In this document: positions 1 to 12,300 of the stretch, piece by piece
Numbering within the stretch: position 1 is the stretch's first letter
How the letters are laid out: each line of letters starts with the position of its first letter
Origin: Chionis minor
Taxonomy: Eukaryota; Chordata; Aves; Charadriiformes; Chionididae
Assembly (NCBI GenBank): GCA_013398295.1
Contig: VZSF01009852.1
Span: 168-64,167, forward strand
Direction: 5' to 3'
DNA length: 64,000 nt
Made by a program: the position numbers and the translations under genes
Notes under the pieces: generated by a model
Seen by the model: the letters and a program-made list of their open reading frames with translations, nothing else
What the model was told of the DNA's origin: nothing
Databases searched by the model: none

Positions 1-284
1 TGAAAATTAAGTTCCTACCTATCTTTACCCTCCAGCATGCTGTCTTTTATTCCCTTAATACCATGTTTTCACTTTTGGCAATAATGACATTTGAAACTAT
101 TTATTTGGAAAGTTCAGTGTTGTGTTCTGCTTCTGATCATTCTTTTTGTGTTATAATCTGAATTAAGGTAAAGTACATATGAAATTCCTGATGTTCTGTG
201 CTTCCCTTGGATAAGAAAGTATTAATAGATTTAGGGGTTATTTTTTTGCTGTATTGGTTTATCTTTATTTCTGTTTTAATGCAG
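1..284 (+). other. POU2F1: 3' end of an upstream POU2F1 intron
   Basis: AT-rich non-coding sequence ending in a T-rich tract and TTTTAATGCAG, a good splice acceptor, directly before the first exon in the window. No other gene is seen in it. The intron begins left of the window. Confidence 0.8.
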
Positions 285-350
285 ACTCAAGAATGAACAA
301 TCCGTCAGAACCCAGTAAACCATCCATGGAGAGTGGGGATGGGAACACAG
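285..350 (+). CDS. POU2F1: POU2F1 coding exon 1 of window (N-terminus)
   Basis: The exon runs from the acceptor TGCAG to the donor ACAG|GTAAG. ATG at 293-295 opens [20 protein letters not shown], the known Oct-1 N-terminus; human has T where this has P at residue 7. The eight bases before the ATG (ACTCAAGA) contain no stop in this frame. With one base from an upstream exon they would read Asp-Ser-Arg-Met, the junction of the longer human isoform that has an extra N-terminal segment. The exon may therefore be internal to a longer coding region in some transcripts. It ends one base into a Gly codon. Confidence 0.95.
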
Positions 351-3300
351 GTAAGAAATTATGAATTGGTACACAGATACTTTCTGGTGGAATTGAATGG
401 ATGTTAAAAGCAAAATTTCTTTACTAGTTTACAGGAATTAAAAAAACAACACCCCCCCCCCCCCCCCNNNCCCCCCCACTGTTTTTAGAGACTTGGGAAT
501 ACTTCTGTCTTGTCATTAACCCTACTGTAGGCAGGTTATTATTCACACCTACTGTATCAGAGCACTACCCGCACTTTGTATATAAGATTCCCCTTCCCCA
601 CTTCCTCTATCTGTAATGTTTCTGATATTACAGAAGGTCTGGTGGTACTAGTTCTCCATAAGTAAGTCTAATTTTTCCCTGGCAGAACATACCTTCGGCA
701 CCTCTAACTTAGTAATTTATTTTGGGGTTGAAATTATCCCTGGCAGATGTGGGCCACTGGCCAATCTTATTTTCATTTTAGATTTCATTCAAGCTCTCAC
801 AACAGTTCTCAAGAACAAGGGAAAAGGAAAAAACATAATTTCCCACTGTTTTTTTTTTAAAAAAAAAGGTACCTGGCTTTTCTGTTATTTCTTCATGTGT
901 TAGAACAGAACCTGAAATTTGGCTGGGGAAGAATAGCCTTTGTGTGGGGGCCAATGTGGCGCATCCTTAAAATGTGGCCAAGTTCTAAGCCATTAAAGGA
1001 GCTTGTTAAGCCACTATAACTCAACTGTGCTATCTCATGCTTTAATTCCTTTCTGGAGGTAATCTAGTGTTCATTTTGGAAGCAAGAGAAATGACAATTC
1101 TGAATGGAAAGTAAATAATTTAACTTAGCTCAGAATCTTCTCTGAGCTCAGAATAGCATTTGGGAAGAGAAAATTTTAATGAGAAGGAACTTGTTGTTAG
1201 TTACCTTGTATAAGGAAAATTGTTTTTCGTCCTCTTGGTTCAATAATAAGAGTTTTATTTGAAACTCTGGAGTTGTGATGAAATTAGCAATTTGTTTCAT
1301 TTCATGCTGTTGTCTCCTCATTCTTTGTGCAAAGCTTTAATACAGCTAAGAGTGACTGAACGTTCCTGATACTGATCCGAGAGGCAGGATGTTTTCTGCC
1401 AATGCATGCTGCTAACTTAGTAGTTGTATGTTTTGTTATTGGCATCTCAATTTTTATAATTTCTGTTGCACTTGTAATAGGAGAGGTGTCAATTCTTTTT
1501 AGATACAAAAATTATTTATTATTTAATACTGGTTTAGGATGATATAAAACATTATTTCAAAAAACATGGGCTGTAAATACTTCATAATCATAAACAGCAT
1601 CAAGAGGACAATGGTTTTAAATATTCCCTATAGAATCGTTGTAGTTGGAGGGTGTGTGTAAACTTCTGAGAAAATTCAGACTTCTTGCTCTGTATGACCA
1701 CAGTTGCCTGTATGCTTTCTCCAAAGAGTGCATTCCCAACGCACTTCCTTAAGTGCAGCTTTAACTAGCAGTTTCACCTAAACTGAGCTGTTAGAGAGGA
1801 GAAAGTGGTTTATTCAAAGGTAGTCCATTATCACAGAAGTATTGCATCTGCTTCAGCAGAATCCTGGCTCTGCTCTCCTAGGCAAATACTTCATCAGTAT
1901 GAAGGTGGTGGTTATAGTAGAAAGAAATAGATGGATTGTAAAGCTGCATGTGGGTGCTTTCATAACAGTAGAGGATACAACATCTGTATTTTTTTATACT
2001 CTTAATACTAATGTTAGTTATCACAAAAGTTTGACGCTTACTGGTGTTTGGACCTTTTGCAAACATTGCCTCTAATTTACATGTTCCCAGTCTCCTTTCA
2101 GTTTTGCTTCCTGACTTTTTAAATCATACAAACTAAAACAATCTAGAATTTTTAAGGACCCTTTGTTCTGCAGTCATTGGTTTTTTTAAATATAGTGCTT
2201 ATAAACCACTGGAGGTAGCAATTAATGGCATTTATGTCATTCTTTGGGGGCTAAAGCATCAGTTGCATTAGTCAACTGGCAGATGCTAAACCCTGAAAGG
2301 GAATACTCTCGGAATGTAATTTTAGGCTTCTGATCAGGGTACGTAGGTTAAGGTTCTGGGCTCTGTGCATACTTAGTGAAAAGAAGTCAGCTTTCAGCTC
2401 GGCTGCTAAGTACCTGGAAGTGCCATTCATTGTCTGGGGAGCATAGGCTCCAAAGCAAAATGTGTGAAGATAGTTTTTATAAACATTCAAGAGTTCTTAT
2501 TTTTGTAACTTTTTGTAACTGTCTATTTTCCAGTGACATTTGTAAATCGCTTGAGTCTGCTGTGTAAGCACTACTAGTCTGTCTTTTGAACCTCAGTGGA
2601 AGTTTGTTTGGGTCATTACTGTTTTAAACTGAAGTAAGCTGAAGCAATTTGAAAATTTTAAGAGAAATCGCTGTAGGCATGGAATTTACATTTGGCAAAG
2701 CCTAGTGTTCTCAGGAAAAAAAACCAAAACAGTTGTCAGTGGTAAAGATGACTGAACATCAGTAGTTCTCTGAGCTAACAGCTAAGTTTCATGGAAGTTA
2801 GCGAATTAGGATTTTCTATTTCTATCTCTGACTATTTACGGAACATAGTAAAGTCCCCTGAATACATTGGTCACAATAAAATGCCTGAAACAGATTTTAC
2901 CTTTAAAATTTTTGTGCTAATTGGACTACACTTTTAAGCATCTGCAAAACCAACCCATCTTTCAGATGAATTAAAAACAACAAGAAAAAAGACTTTAAGT
3001 ACAAGAGCTGTTGGATGGCTGCTTTCGCCAGAACATGAATTTTGATAAACTGGTTGTCAGTATTGCTGAATTACACAAATCTTTTCTGCCTTCAGTTATG
3101 GGTGGACAGCCTACTTAGTACCTACTGGAAAAAAGAGAGAGAAGCAAGAAGAGTGTCTTACAGTAAACGGATAGCCCTTTTGGTTTCCTTTTTATACGTT
3201 GCAGCATAATAAAATTTTCCGAAACAAATCAACCCTTTTTTCCCCCCCTCTTTTTTTTTTTTGTTTAATGCATATTATTTTTTAAAAGCTGGGTGAATGC

Positions 3301-6300
3301 AGTGTTATGAAAGCCAAGGTTATAATGGCTATGGAAACTGTAGTATTATGACATGCATTGACAGAGCAGCAAAATAATAATTTTTGTAAGTGCAGTATTT
3401 GGAAGGATTCTAAGGATTCATGTTTGCATTGCTTCGTTTCCAGAGACTTATTTGCTAGTTTCCATAAGAAGAAAATCTATGGGAGAGTGGGAGAGGGACC
3501 ATGAAATATTCTTTAACTGATAAAATTCTGGGAAAATGTCAATGCTAAACTTCTTATTAGTAATGTGGACAAGGAATCAAGAATTTCTGAGTATTGGGGA
3601 TCTCATTCTTTCTCTCAATGCACACACTTGGGGACTACTGGTGCTGGAAGACATCTCCTAGAGCACAGTGCAGATACCCACTCAAGTTAGTTTTGAAATC
3701 TTCATTCTCCTCGTTTGCTTTCTCTTCCTGAGTCCTTTCTTGCACCTTACTCCAAATCTGCCCAGACCTGTAGTTCCTCACTCCTCTTCCTTTCTTATGC
3801 AGTTTTGTAAACTCAGACTGAAGTCTGATGATTATGATCTTAGATTTTGAGAGTATGTTGTTTTCCTTGACTGCAGGTGCAGTGTTACCTTGCCTGCTCC
3901 ATTTTGTCATGCCTTTACCCTCTGCAGGTGCAATTCCAAGACAGCGTAAACCAATCCATGTTCATGGTGTCCCAGTACTTAGTGTTTAGTTTCTTTCCCT
4001 GGAGTGGCACTGAGAGAGGTGGTTCAAGGATTTGATCTGTCTGGAAGTTAATTGCACTTAGTATTCTTTGTCCAACTCAACTCCATGAAGTAGCTAAGCA
4101 CATGACTAAATTTATGCTAGATTTTAAATGTGCTTAAATGGCATTGGACTTGGGCTATAAGGGTGAAATGTTATTCTACAGCTTGATTCAGTCTTAACAA
4201 CTTGCTGTGGGCAGGGGAGGCTCATTTCCCTACTACCATGTCACTGCCCTGCCCTGCTTTGCATTATCTGCTGCTTGCTGGGCCCTAGGGTAAGTTAATT
4301 CATCTCACACAACTGGCAGAAAACTTACTCGGCCAACAGAAAAAAGGGAGCAGTTCATACGGATAGTTTTTTACTCAGTTAGAAAGGTGAATTGGCTGGC
4401 AGCTGTGTCCATGAACTACCAGAAATGGCAGGGAAGGTACAATGTAGTTGGAACCAAGAGGAAAGGGGAGATGGGAGCTGGAGAGTTCCCGCTCCTGTTT
4501 TGGTATTGGTGAGCTGTTAGATCAGCTCTAACAGTTATGGGAGCTGGGATGGAGATGGAAAGAACATAAATACTTGGCATTGTTAAAATTGCAATACTTG
4601 TGATTGCATCTGCCATGTCTATTAATCACCAGGGTTTTTTTTTTTTTTTGCATTTAACTTTTACCTTGAGCAGAAGTGACATTCTGGTGCTTTCACATCC
4701 TTGCAATGTACTCACCTTCTGCTTCCAGCAGCTCTGTTTTCCAGTCTCCTGATCAGATCTCTTGGATTCCACAGGAGTGGAGTCACATCTTTATGAGCAC
4801 CTTAAGAGCAAGGCCTCTTATATGCTGGACTCCAAGTGCATTTTCCGTGCTGTTCTTCAAAAGACGTAGGCATCCTGTGATAAATGCAAGCAACCTGGGT
4901 AGCATTCCTTCCAAAACTAACGCTGCATCCTAAGGGAAAGGGAGACCGTACTTCCAAATACCAAAGAAAGCTTAAGATGCAAGTAGAACAGAGAGTGAAC
5001 AGCTGTGCTTTGGGTATTTTTGCTCTGAGTTTGGTTTTGGGAGGTGTGGGGAGAGGGAGTTGAAGTCCTTCAAGGTTGAATTTAAGAAAATGTTGTTTTT
5101 TCTCAGTACCTGCCTAAACTGGTTTTTGGAACCTAAGGAGATTTTAAGCTCAGTCTTGGAACTTGCTTTGTTCAGAACTATTGACCCTATGAGGCTCGTT
5201 TCAAATTTCCATATTAAGAGTCAGTAGAAGCACTCACTGGAACGTCTGTCCTGCACACATGCACAGCAGTGCTCTTTTAATATGGCATCATGATTTGAGG
5301 ATCTTTTTGGAAGATAGTTAGCTAGGACAGCTTCACCTGTTTATTTACGGTGAGGCTTCCAGCTAGTCCTCTCAAAATGTGATAATTTTTTTTTAACCCT
5401 GCACGTTTCTAATTGGAATGAGGAGCCTTACAGAAGGTTTTCTCACCTGTAATTTTTTTTTGTTCCTCTACGTGGGTCCTGACCACAGGTTGAAAACTGA
5501 TCCAAAGCATCTGCTTAAATAAGGAAGTGGTAGACTTTTTTTCTATTGAATTACAGTAGCTGTCTGTCAGGAATTATTTTTGTATATTTACCCAGTCATC
5601 TTCCCACTCCCTTTGGCCTACTGCATTGAGAGAATTCTGCAGTTTACTGGAAAGAATGAAAATAGATGAGATTCTTCTAGCTCTTTCCAGCAGACCTTCT
5701 TATCAGCCTTTCTTTGGAAAAATGGAAACGAGTTTCCTTCATTCAAGATCATTTCAGACCAGTGATAGTCCTTCCATTCACTTAGGATTGGAATTTTAGA
5801 CTCATTAAGCAAAATAATTTTACATAGTTTAAAACTTGAATATTTTCACATGTCCGTGGATCTTTGTGGAGCACATATGTCTCTTAAGGCTGTAAACCCT
5901 GGCCCAAAGCACAGGATTAAAAACTTGAGAGTAGGCCAACTCTTCCCCCACAGCACCTCCACTAAAGATGCATCAAAGGGCCACCTTAGGTGTACCTTAC
6001 ATGGGTGCTAGAAAGCTTGACTCTACGTTTTATCTGTATGTAATTGAACAGCGACTCCAGAATCTTTTGGAAATTTTATCTGTGTAAGCTGTTTATAGGT
6101 CAAAATAGCAATGTAAAATATTGGATAGTGCATTTTACAAATCAAATTTTATGCCTACTTGCTTTTGCAGCTGTTTCTAAGGAATAGCAAACCCCTGTTA
6201 TTGTTTAACAACTGTGACTCTCTTTTGCTTAGTAGATAACCTAGGTTTTTTTGAAGGAAAATGTAGATGATGGAAGGAATTTTGAAGTAGCAGTTAGTTG

Positions 6301-9300
6301 AACACCTGTCTGTAGGCACTGAACAAAATCTGATTGTCATAAAGAGCAAACATGCAAGTCTAAAGCTGGTTTTACTTCATTTCAGTCACACAGTTTTTAA
6401 GATTGCATCATCTGTTCTAGAAATTTGGAGCCCGATACACTCAGAGTCTCCCTTCTTGTTGTTAGCCACTGTAGATAGTAATACCCAACATACAAAACCA
6501 GTTGTTGATAATCCCTAATGTTGATTTTATCATCTTCCTACAGAATGATTCTTAGGAGTTAGTTGTTACAGCTCCTCTTGGAAGAAGAGAATTCTGTAAT
6601 TCTGTGGTAGTTTCTTATGGAAAAAAAGTGGGTTTGGGCTCTTCCCCTCCCCCCCCCCCCCNTTGGGGATAGTTTGGGGGTTTTCATGTCTTCTGAGCTG
6701 TTTAGGAAGAAGACAACAAAAAAAGTAGGGAAATAATCATTTTTTAGTTATATGAAAGTGGGTGAGAGCAAAAGCAAGCCCAGGCAGTTATCTTATATAA
6801 TGACAGCACAAATATTCAGGGAAGTATGGAGGTATCTTAAAACTGTGGCCCATAACTGCTGTGCACATAACGGTACTTCTGTTTTCATCAAGTATTATTT
6901 TACCTGTCTCTAACAAAAGGTGACTTTATATGAACCTTGTTCTTGCCACTTTCTGAACTGGAAGATAGTCTTCAGCTGCTGGATAAAGAGTGCATGGAGA
7001 ACGGAAACATAGTTTTATCTTAGCAGCATGCACCCATTTGGTTTTCAAACCATGGTAGAGAATGATGGGGTAATCATGTACATAGAGTAGGGAAAATGAT
7101 AGAAGCTCAAGAAAATATGGTGGTGATTTTTGTTCAGCTGACTACTGCTGTATTACTGAAGCCTGGAAGTGATACTGCTTCTCCACCCCACTGCTTTCAG
7201 TAAAAAACTTCAATTCTTGTTACTCTCAGAGTATTTTTCTACTACATAGTATTGAGAGAATAGCAGGAGACATAGGAATATTAATTCTTATTCCATTTCA
7301 TAAAAGTAATAACTAATAGGTCTTAATACCTCTATTTCTCCAGGCACGCAAACAAATGGCCTGGACTTTCAAAAGCAGCCTGTGCCTGTCGGAGGAGCGA
7401 TCTCTACAGCCCAGGCTCAGGCCTTCCTTGGGCACCTTCATCAGGTAAGAAATCCATCTCAAAGTAGAGGAGACTTGGGCAATGAACACAGCTGTTCTTA
7501 TATATGTTGTATGTTCTCTCTTTCTGGGAATGATGGGTAGTCATGTAAAGGAGGATATAGGTAAACCACATGCTTAAATAGCTTGGATGGGAAAAAGTTC
7601 TTATTGTGGCACTTGCTTTGTTGCATTAGGCTGCAGAGTAAACACGTCAAGATAAGGTGAGACCTATTTGAGGGAACTAGAAAGCCCCTTTTTGGGGACT
7701 TGAGAATGCCTGAAGTTTTGGTTTGGTGGTTTGTTGTTTTTTTAAACCTTCATGGAGAAACTAAATTAAAAGGCAAAGTAAAATTTAATCTTTTTTGTAG
7801 AGGATCGTATTGGCCCAACAGCTTCCAAGGTTCTGAAACTGTCACTACCTAGTTAAGAAACCAGAAGTGGTATCAGCACTATGCTTCAATCTTTCGAACT
7901 CTTACACGTTAACTGGAAGTATAAAGTGGTTGTACTGACTAAGCATATATGGTTTGTGAGTTTTTAAATTTCTTTTAAAAAGTTATTTCAAGGACCTGTT
8001 TGTGAGATGATATTCAGGCTTCTACTGCTGTCCCTCTGTTCTGCTGCTGCAGTGTTTAGGGAATCAAAGCTGAAGTTCAGATGTAGACTGAAGCAAAATG
8101 GGGCATCCCTAGGTGAAGAGAAGTATAAGGGGCATTTTTTGTAGTTTTTTATCTCTTTGCACTTGATGTGTGAAAACAAATGTCCTAATTTTTTTTCCCT
8201 TCCTCAGCACCAAGTTTAAACTTTAAAGTACTGTACCTAATTGGCTGACCTTGAATGTTTGAGGTCTGAGGTTGCACAGTTATTGTGGTATAATTGACGT
8301 ACTGAAGCAGTTATGCCCTCTTTTAAGAGCTCAGAACTGCCATTTTATCGTATGGAACATTCCACACACCTTGTCACATAATTACAATTTTCCTAGCGGA
8401 TTGGGTTATATAGGACCTAGGGAGTGCCGTGCCAGTGTCTGAATTTGCTGAACCAATAGGCTGTTGTAGGCTGCCTTTATGTGGAGAAAAGCTGACTAGT
8501 TTTCATGGGTTGTCAGTATGTTTAACACGGAGACAGATACAGCTGTTCTGCAGAATTTCATGTGTTTGTTTTAGTCTTTGTTTTGTTATATAGATTGATC
8601 CAGGACAGTAATTGTATTTAGCACGGTGTTTTATCTTGCTTTGGAAATGTATTTATTTAAGCAGTTGTCAGTATCTTTATAACTTCATGTTTGATAAAGT
8701 GTGATTCATTTCTTGAGAACTCTAGTTCAAAGGAAAACCTCAGCTATTCTTTTATGCACCTGCAGGTGTGTGGGAATCTATTGTCAAACTGTCCTCTTCT
8801 AGTGTGGTTGCTGTTAGTGGGGTGTTATTCAGCCTTAACACGCAGTGCTTTCCTCCAAACTAATACAAAATATTAGGTTGTAGGCAACATTAAGGAAAAG
8901 TTAAATTTTTTTAAAAATTTTTTTTTTTTAAATTTCTAATTAGAAAATGTTTGTTGTGTGGTGGAAGGGGTATCCAAATTGCATTCAAAGATTTTCAGGA
9001 ATATGCTGGCTGTAACCAAGTGAGATACATTTGTAGTCTTTTATGTGATTATTTTATTATTATGTAATTTTAAAAGTATTATTTATGAGTATATTTTTTG
9101 GATGGCAGGCTATTATTCTCTGCTATTAATTCATGTTAAAAGCTCAGATTGCATCAACTGTGTCAAACTATATTTTTCTTGTGATGAGGAGGAGCTTTTC
9201 TGGGAGTAGTAAGTCTAGTACCTTCATCTAGAGTGGTAGGAAATATTTCCAAGGTGACTCTTAAGGCTTGCCTGTTTGAATATTCAGTTATTAATTTCAT

Positions 9301-12300
9301 GTACTGCGGTTTAAATTAAAACTCTCCTTCCTGCGCTTGCAGATATGCGGACTCTCTTTTGTGATGTATATTATGTATATTTTGCTTTGCTTTAATGTAA
9401 CCTTATGTGTTGGCTGGTTTTCAAATGAGCAGTGGTTTTTCAAACACGGCCAGAGATGGAATTCACTACAGGCTGTAGCTCTGACCTTTGAAAGTGTTGG
9501 TAATTAATTACATAGCATTCCTTCTTTATAGTAGGAGTGTTGTAGAAACAAGGCGAGACGGATTTAAATGGTCTTCGGTAAATGAAAATTCAGCATTTGT
9601 TGTACAGAGAAAATCCTTATTAGAGATTAAAATAAAACTCTTAAAAATGTAACTTTCTGGAGCATCAGTTTTTCTTCACTGCTAACGCACAAAAACTTCT
9701 TTGGACCTGTTAATCACAAACATTGAATTCAAGTTTTGAGTATACGTGAATCAGTACAACTGTTCTAAAGTGTCTCCAGTCCTCTATATTGAGATATTCT
9801 TTTCAGTGGCTGAGGACCGCAAATACTTGAACAGGTTGATTTGACAAAGAGTGTGTATGCTGTGGATTTTGTGCTGTGCAAGTGATTGTTCCTCTGTCAT
9901 ATAAGGAAGCAGGTGATTACAGTACATATTTGGGCTGACACCCATTCTGAAATATTAGAAGGGTAATGATGAGTACAGCTTAATGCCCTCCCCTGAAGCC
10001 TGGATTTTTTTAACAGAAATAGGAATAGTTAGCCTGTCAACCCCAAAATGCTCTGTTTCAACTCAATTTCATGGTAATATCTAGATCCCTAGGCAGCAAT
10101 ACTTTCAGCAAGAGGTTGACAAATAACACTGTGGAAGAATCTTACAGATTTTGTTTTTTCAGCCTGGAGTACAACCTCTATTTCACTGATTCAGGTGTTA
10201 GGTGGGCATGCATTGCTCTTGGGGCAATTTTTGTTGGGGAGGTTTTTGTTTCGGTGGGGAGGTTGTTCTCTGTTTACATTGTTAAAAATTTTCTGTGGAT
10301 CCTACATTATTTCATTTCCACTTTTGCACTGTATTATAGGTCCAGCTCGCTGGAACAAGTTTACAGGCTGCTGCTCAGTCCTTAAATGTACAGGTAAAGA
10401 CAGTTTCCTTCTGCTGCTTGTCCTTCTCTCATTCCAAACAGCATTATGGTCCCATTAAAGATAGTTTTTAACCTATGATATGTTACTCTGTTTTTTGCAT
10501 TCTGATTGACTGGTCTTGTAAGTGATAGGTATGAAAGAATAATAGTTTTATAACTGCAAATTGGGTTCAGAATTGTAAGCATTCAGAAACTGGAGTTGTT
10601 TAAAACATGCGGTGATTGTAATTTTATACTGAATTTCAGCCAGGTGTTGTGTCATGAAAACTATAAAACTCCAGGAATATTCACGTTCTTCCATTTATTC
10701 ACTTGTTTTAAATATAGCAAGTATTACTTTGCAATTTGTCCTTACTTCTGGTAGCCGAATATAGGAGTATAATGTATCATTACCTATTTAATATGGTTTG
10801 TATAGATTGCTTGTGTAAAGAACACATAGTGATTTCAAAATAAGTCAGAGTAATTGTTGTTTAATAATGCACATGAGACAACAAAGCTTTCAAACTTTTT
10901 TATGATGCTGAACACTTCAGTGTATTGGTTAACGTGCCACTTCCTCTCAGTACTATATTAAGGGGCAAGGGATGCAGTTTTATTGAAAACTGGTTTCAGT
11001 ATTGCTTGTTATTAAAGAACGTAGGTAGTGCATTACATGAAATGCAATAGAATGTGGACCCACTTATACATAATAACAATTTGGAAAGAAGAGGAGGTAT
11101 AGTGACCTTCCTTTCTAAGAGGAAGGAGGCAGAAAATTGCCTTGGTTGCCATGGTAAACTTCCATCCCTGAGAGAGATGTTGGCAAACAGGCTGTATCTC
11201 CAGTGCAGAATGTTTACAGTCCTGCGCTGTAATTATCGCTCAATGACTGGCAGAATTAATCAGAGCCTTTATGTTAATTAGCCTGCTCTGCAGTCCCCAA
11301 AACAGGTGGTGGAAAATATGCAAATCTATGCAGAATTTTAATGTTCTGCACAGCCAGTTTTAATTATCATAAAACTCTCTCCCCCTCTTCATGCACTTGC
11401 ATTTCCTCCCTCATGTCTTCACAATTTCTTCTGTTTAAAAAACCCCCCAAAACAACAAACCAAAACCACAAAAAAATCACCCCTCCCCCAATCTTTTAAA
11501 ATAAAGCAGCATTCAATAAAATAAATGCTAAACTTTGATTATTTAAAAGCATCATATATATTATGTATTTTGCTGTAGGTAGATAAACCTGTGAGGATTT
11601 CTCAAACTAGTTCCATATAAGCCAACAATATGACTTAGAGGTGCACGATGCAGATATAGAAAATGGAAACACAATCTCCTTTCCCTCCTTCCATTGTTCA
11701 GGATTTTAGGCAATGAATAATTTTAACAACCTTTTCTTTCTTTATGATGAAAAGTAGTGTCAGCTTCAGTTGCATTGCGTAAAATGAAATGAGACCTGAA
11801 AATAATGTCGAAGAGTTACAAAAGACCTGAGAGTCTTTTTGTTTTGTTTAAACTGCATTACCTACAGACATGTTTGAGCAATTGTAGCTGAGATGGTGGG
11901 CACATAGAGGCATTGCTTAAACACACTCTTAAAATAAACCCAAGGGTTTTTTGTATGCAGATGAAAGATTTTTATTGTGCAGTGTTGAGATAGCAGTGTT
12001 ATACATTAACATCTGTTTTACACTATAAAGAGTCGGTTGCTTTTTTTTTTTTTTGACTAGTCTAAATCTAATGAAGAATCTGGGGACTCTCAGCAGCCAA
12101 GCCAGCCTTCCCAGCAGCCTTCAGTGCAGGCGGCCATACCCCAGACCCAGCTCATGCTGGCCGGAGGACAGATCACTGGGGTAAGATTTACCCAAGTACG
12201 CTGCAGTAAGCCTCCTGTCTGGCAAACGATGGCAGTATCTACGGCAGTCCCCACAGAACTGTCAGTGAAGGTTATTGTCATTTCCTTTAATATAGGAAGA

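Larger units (their letters stand above)
351..7343 (+). other. POU2F1: POU2F1 intron 1 of window (about 7 kb)
   Basis: GTAAG...CAG intron. AT-rich and without convincing coding potential; all open frames are under 100 codons and unlike known proteins. It holds two poly-C tracts interrupted by N bases (about 452-477 and 6649-6662) and several short A or T runs. No transposable element or RNA gene was recognised. Confidence 0.85.
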
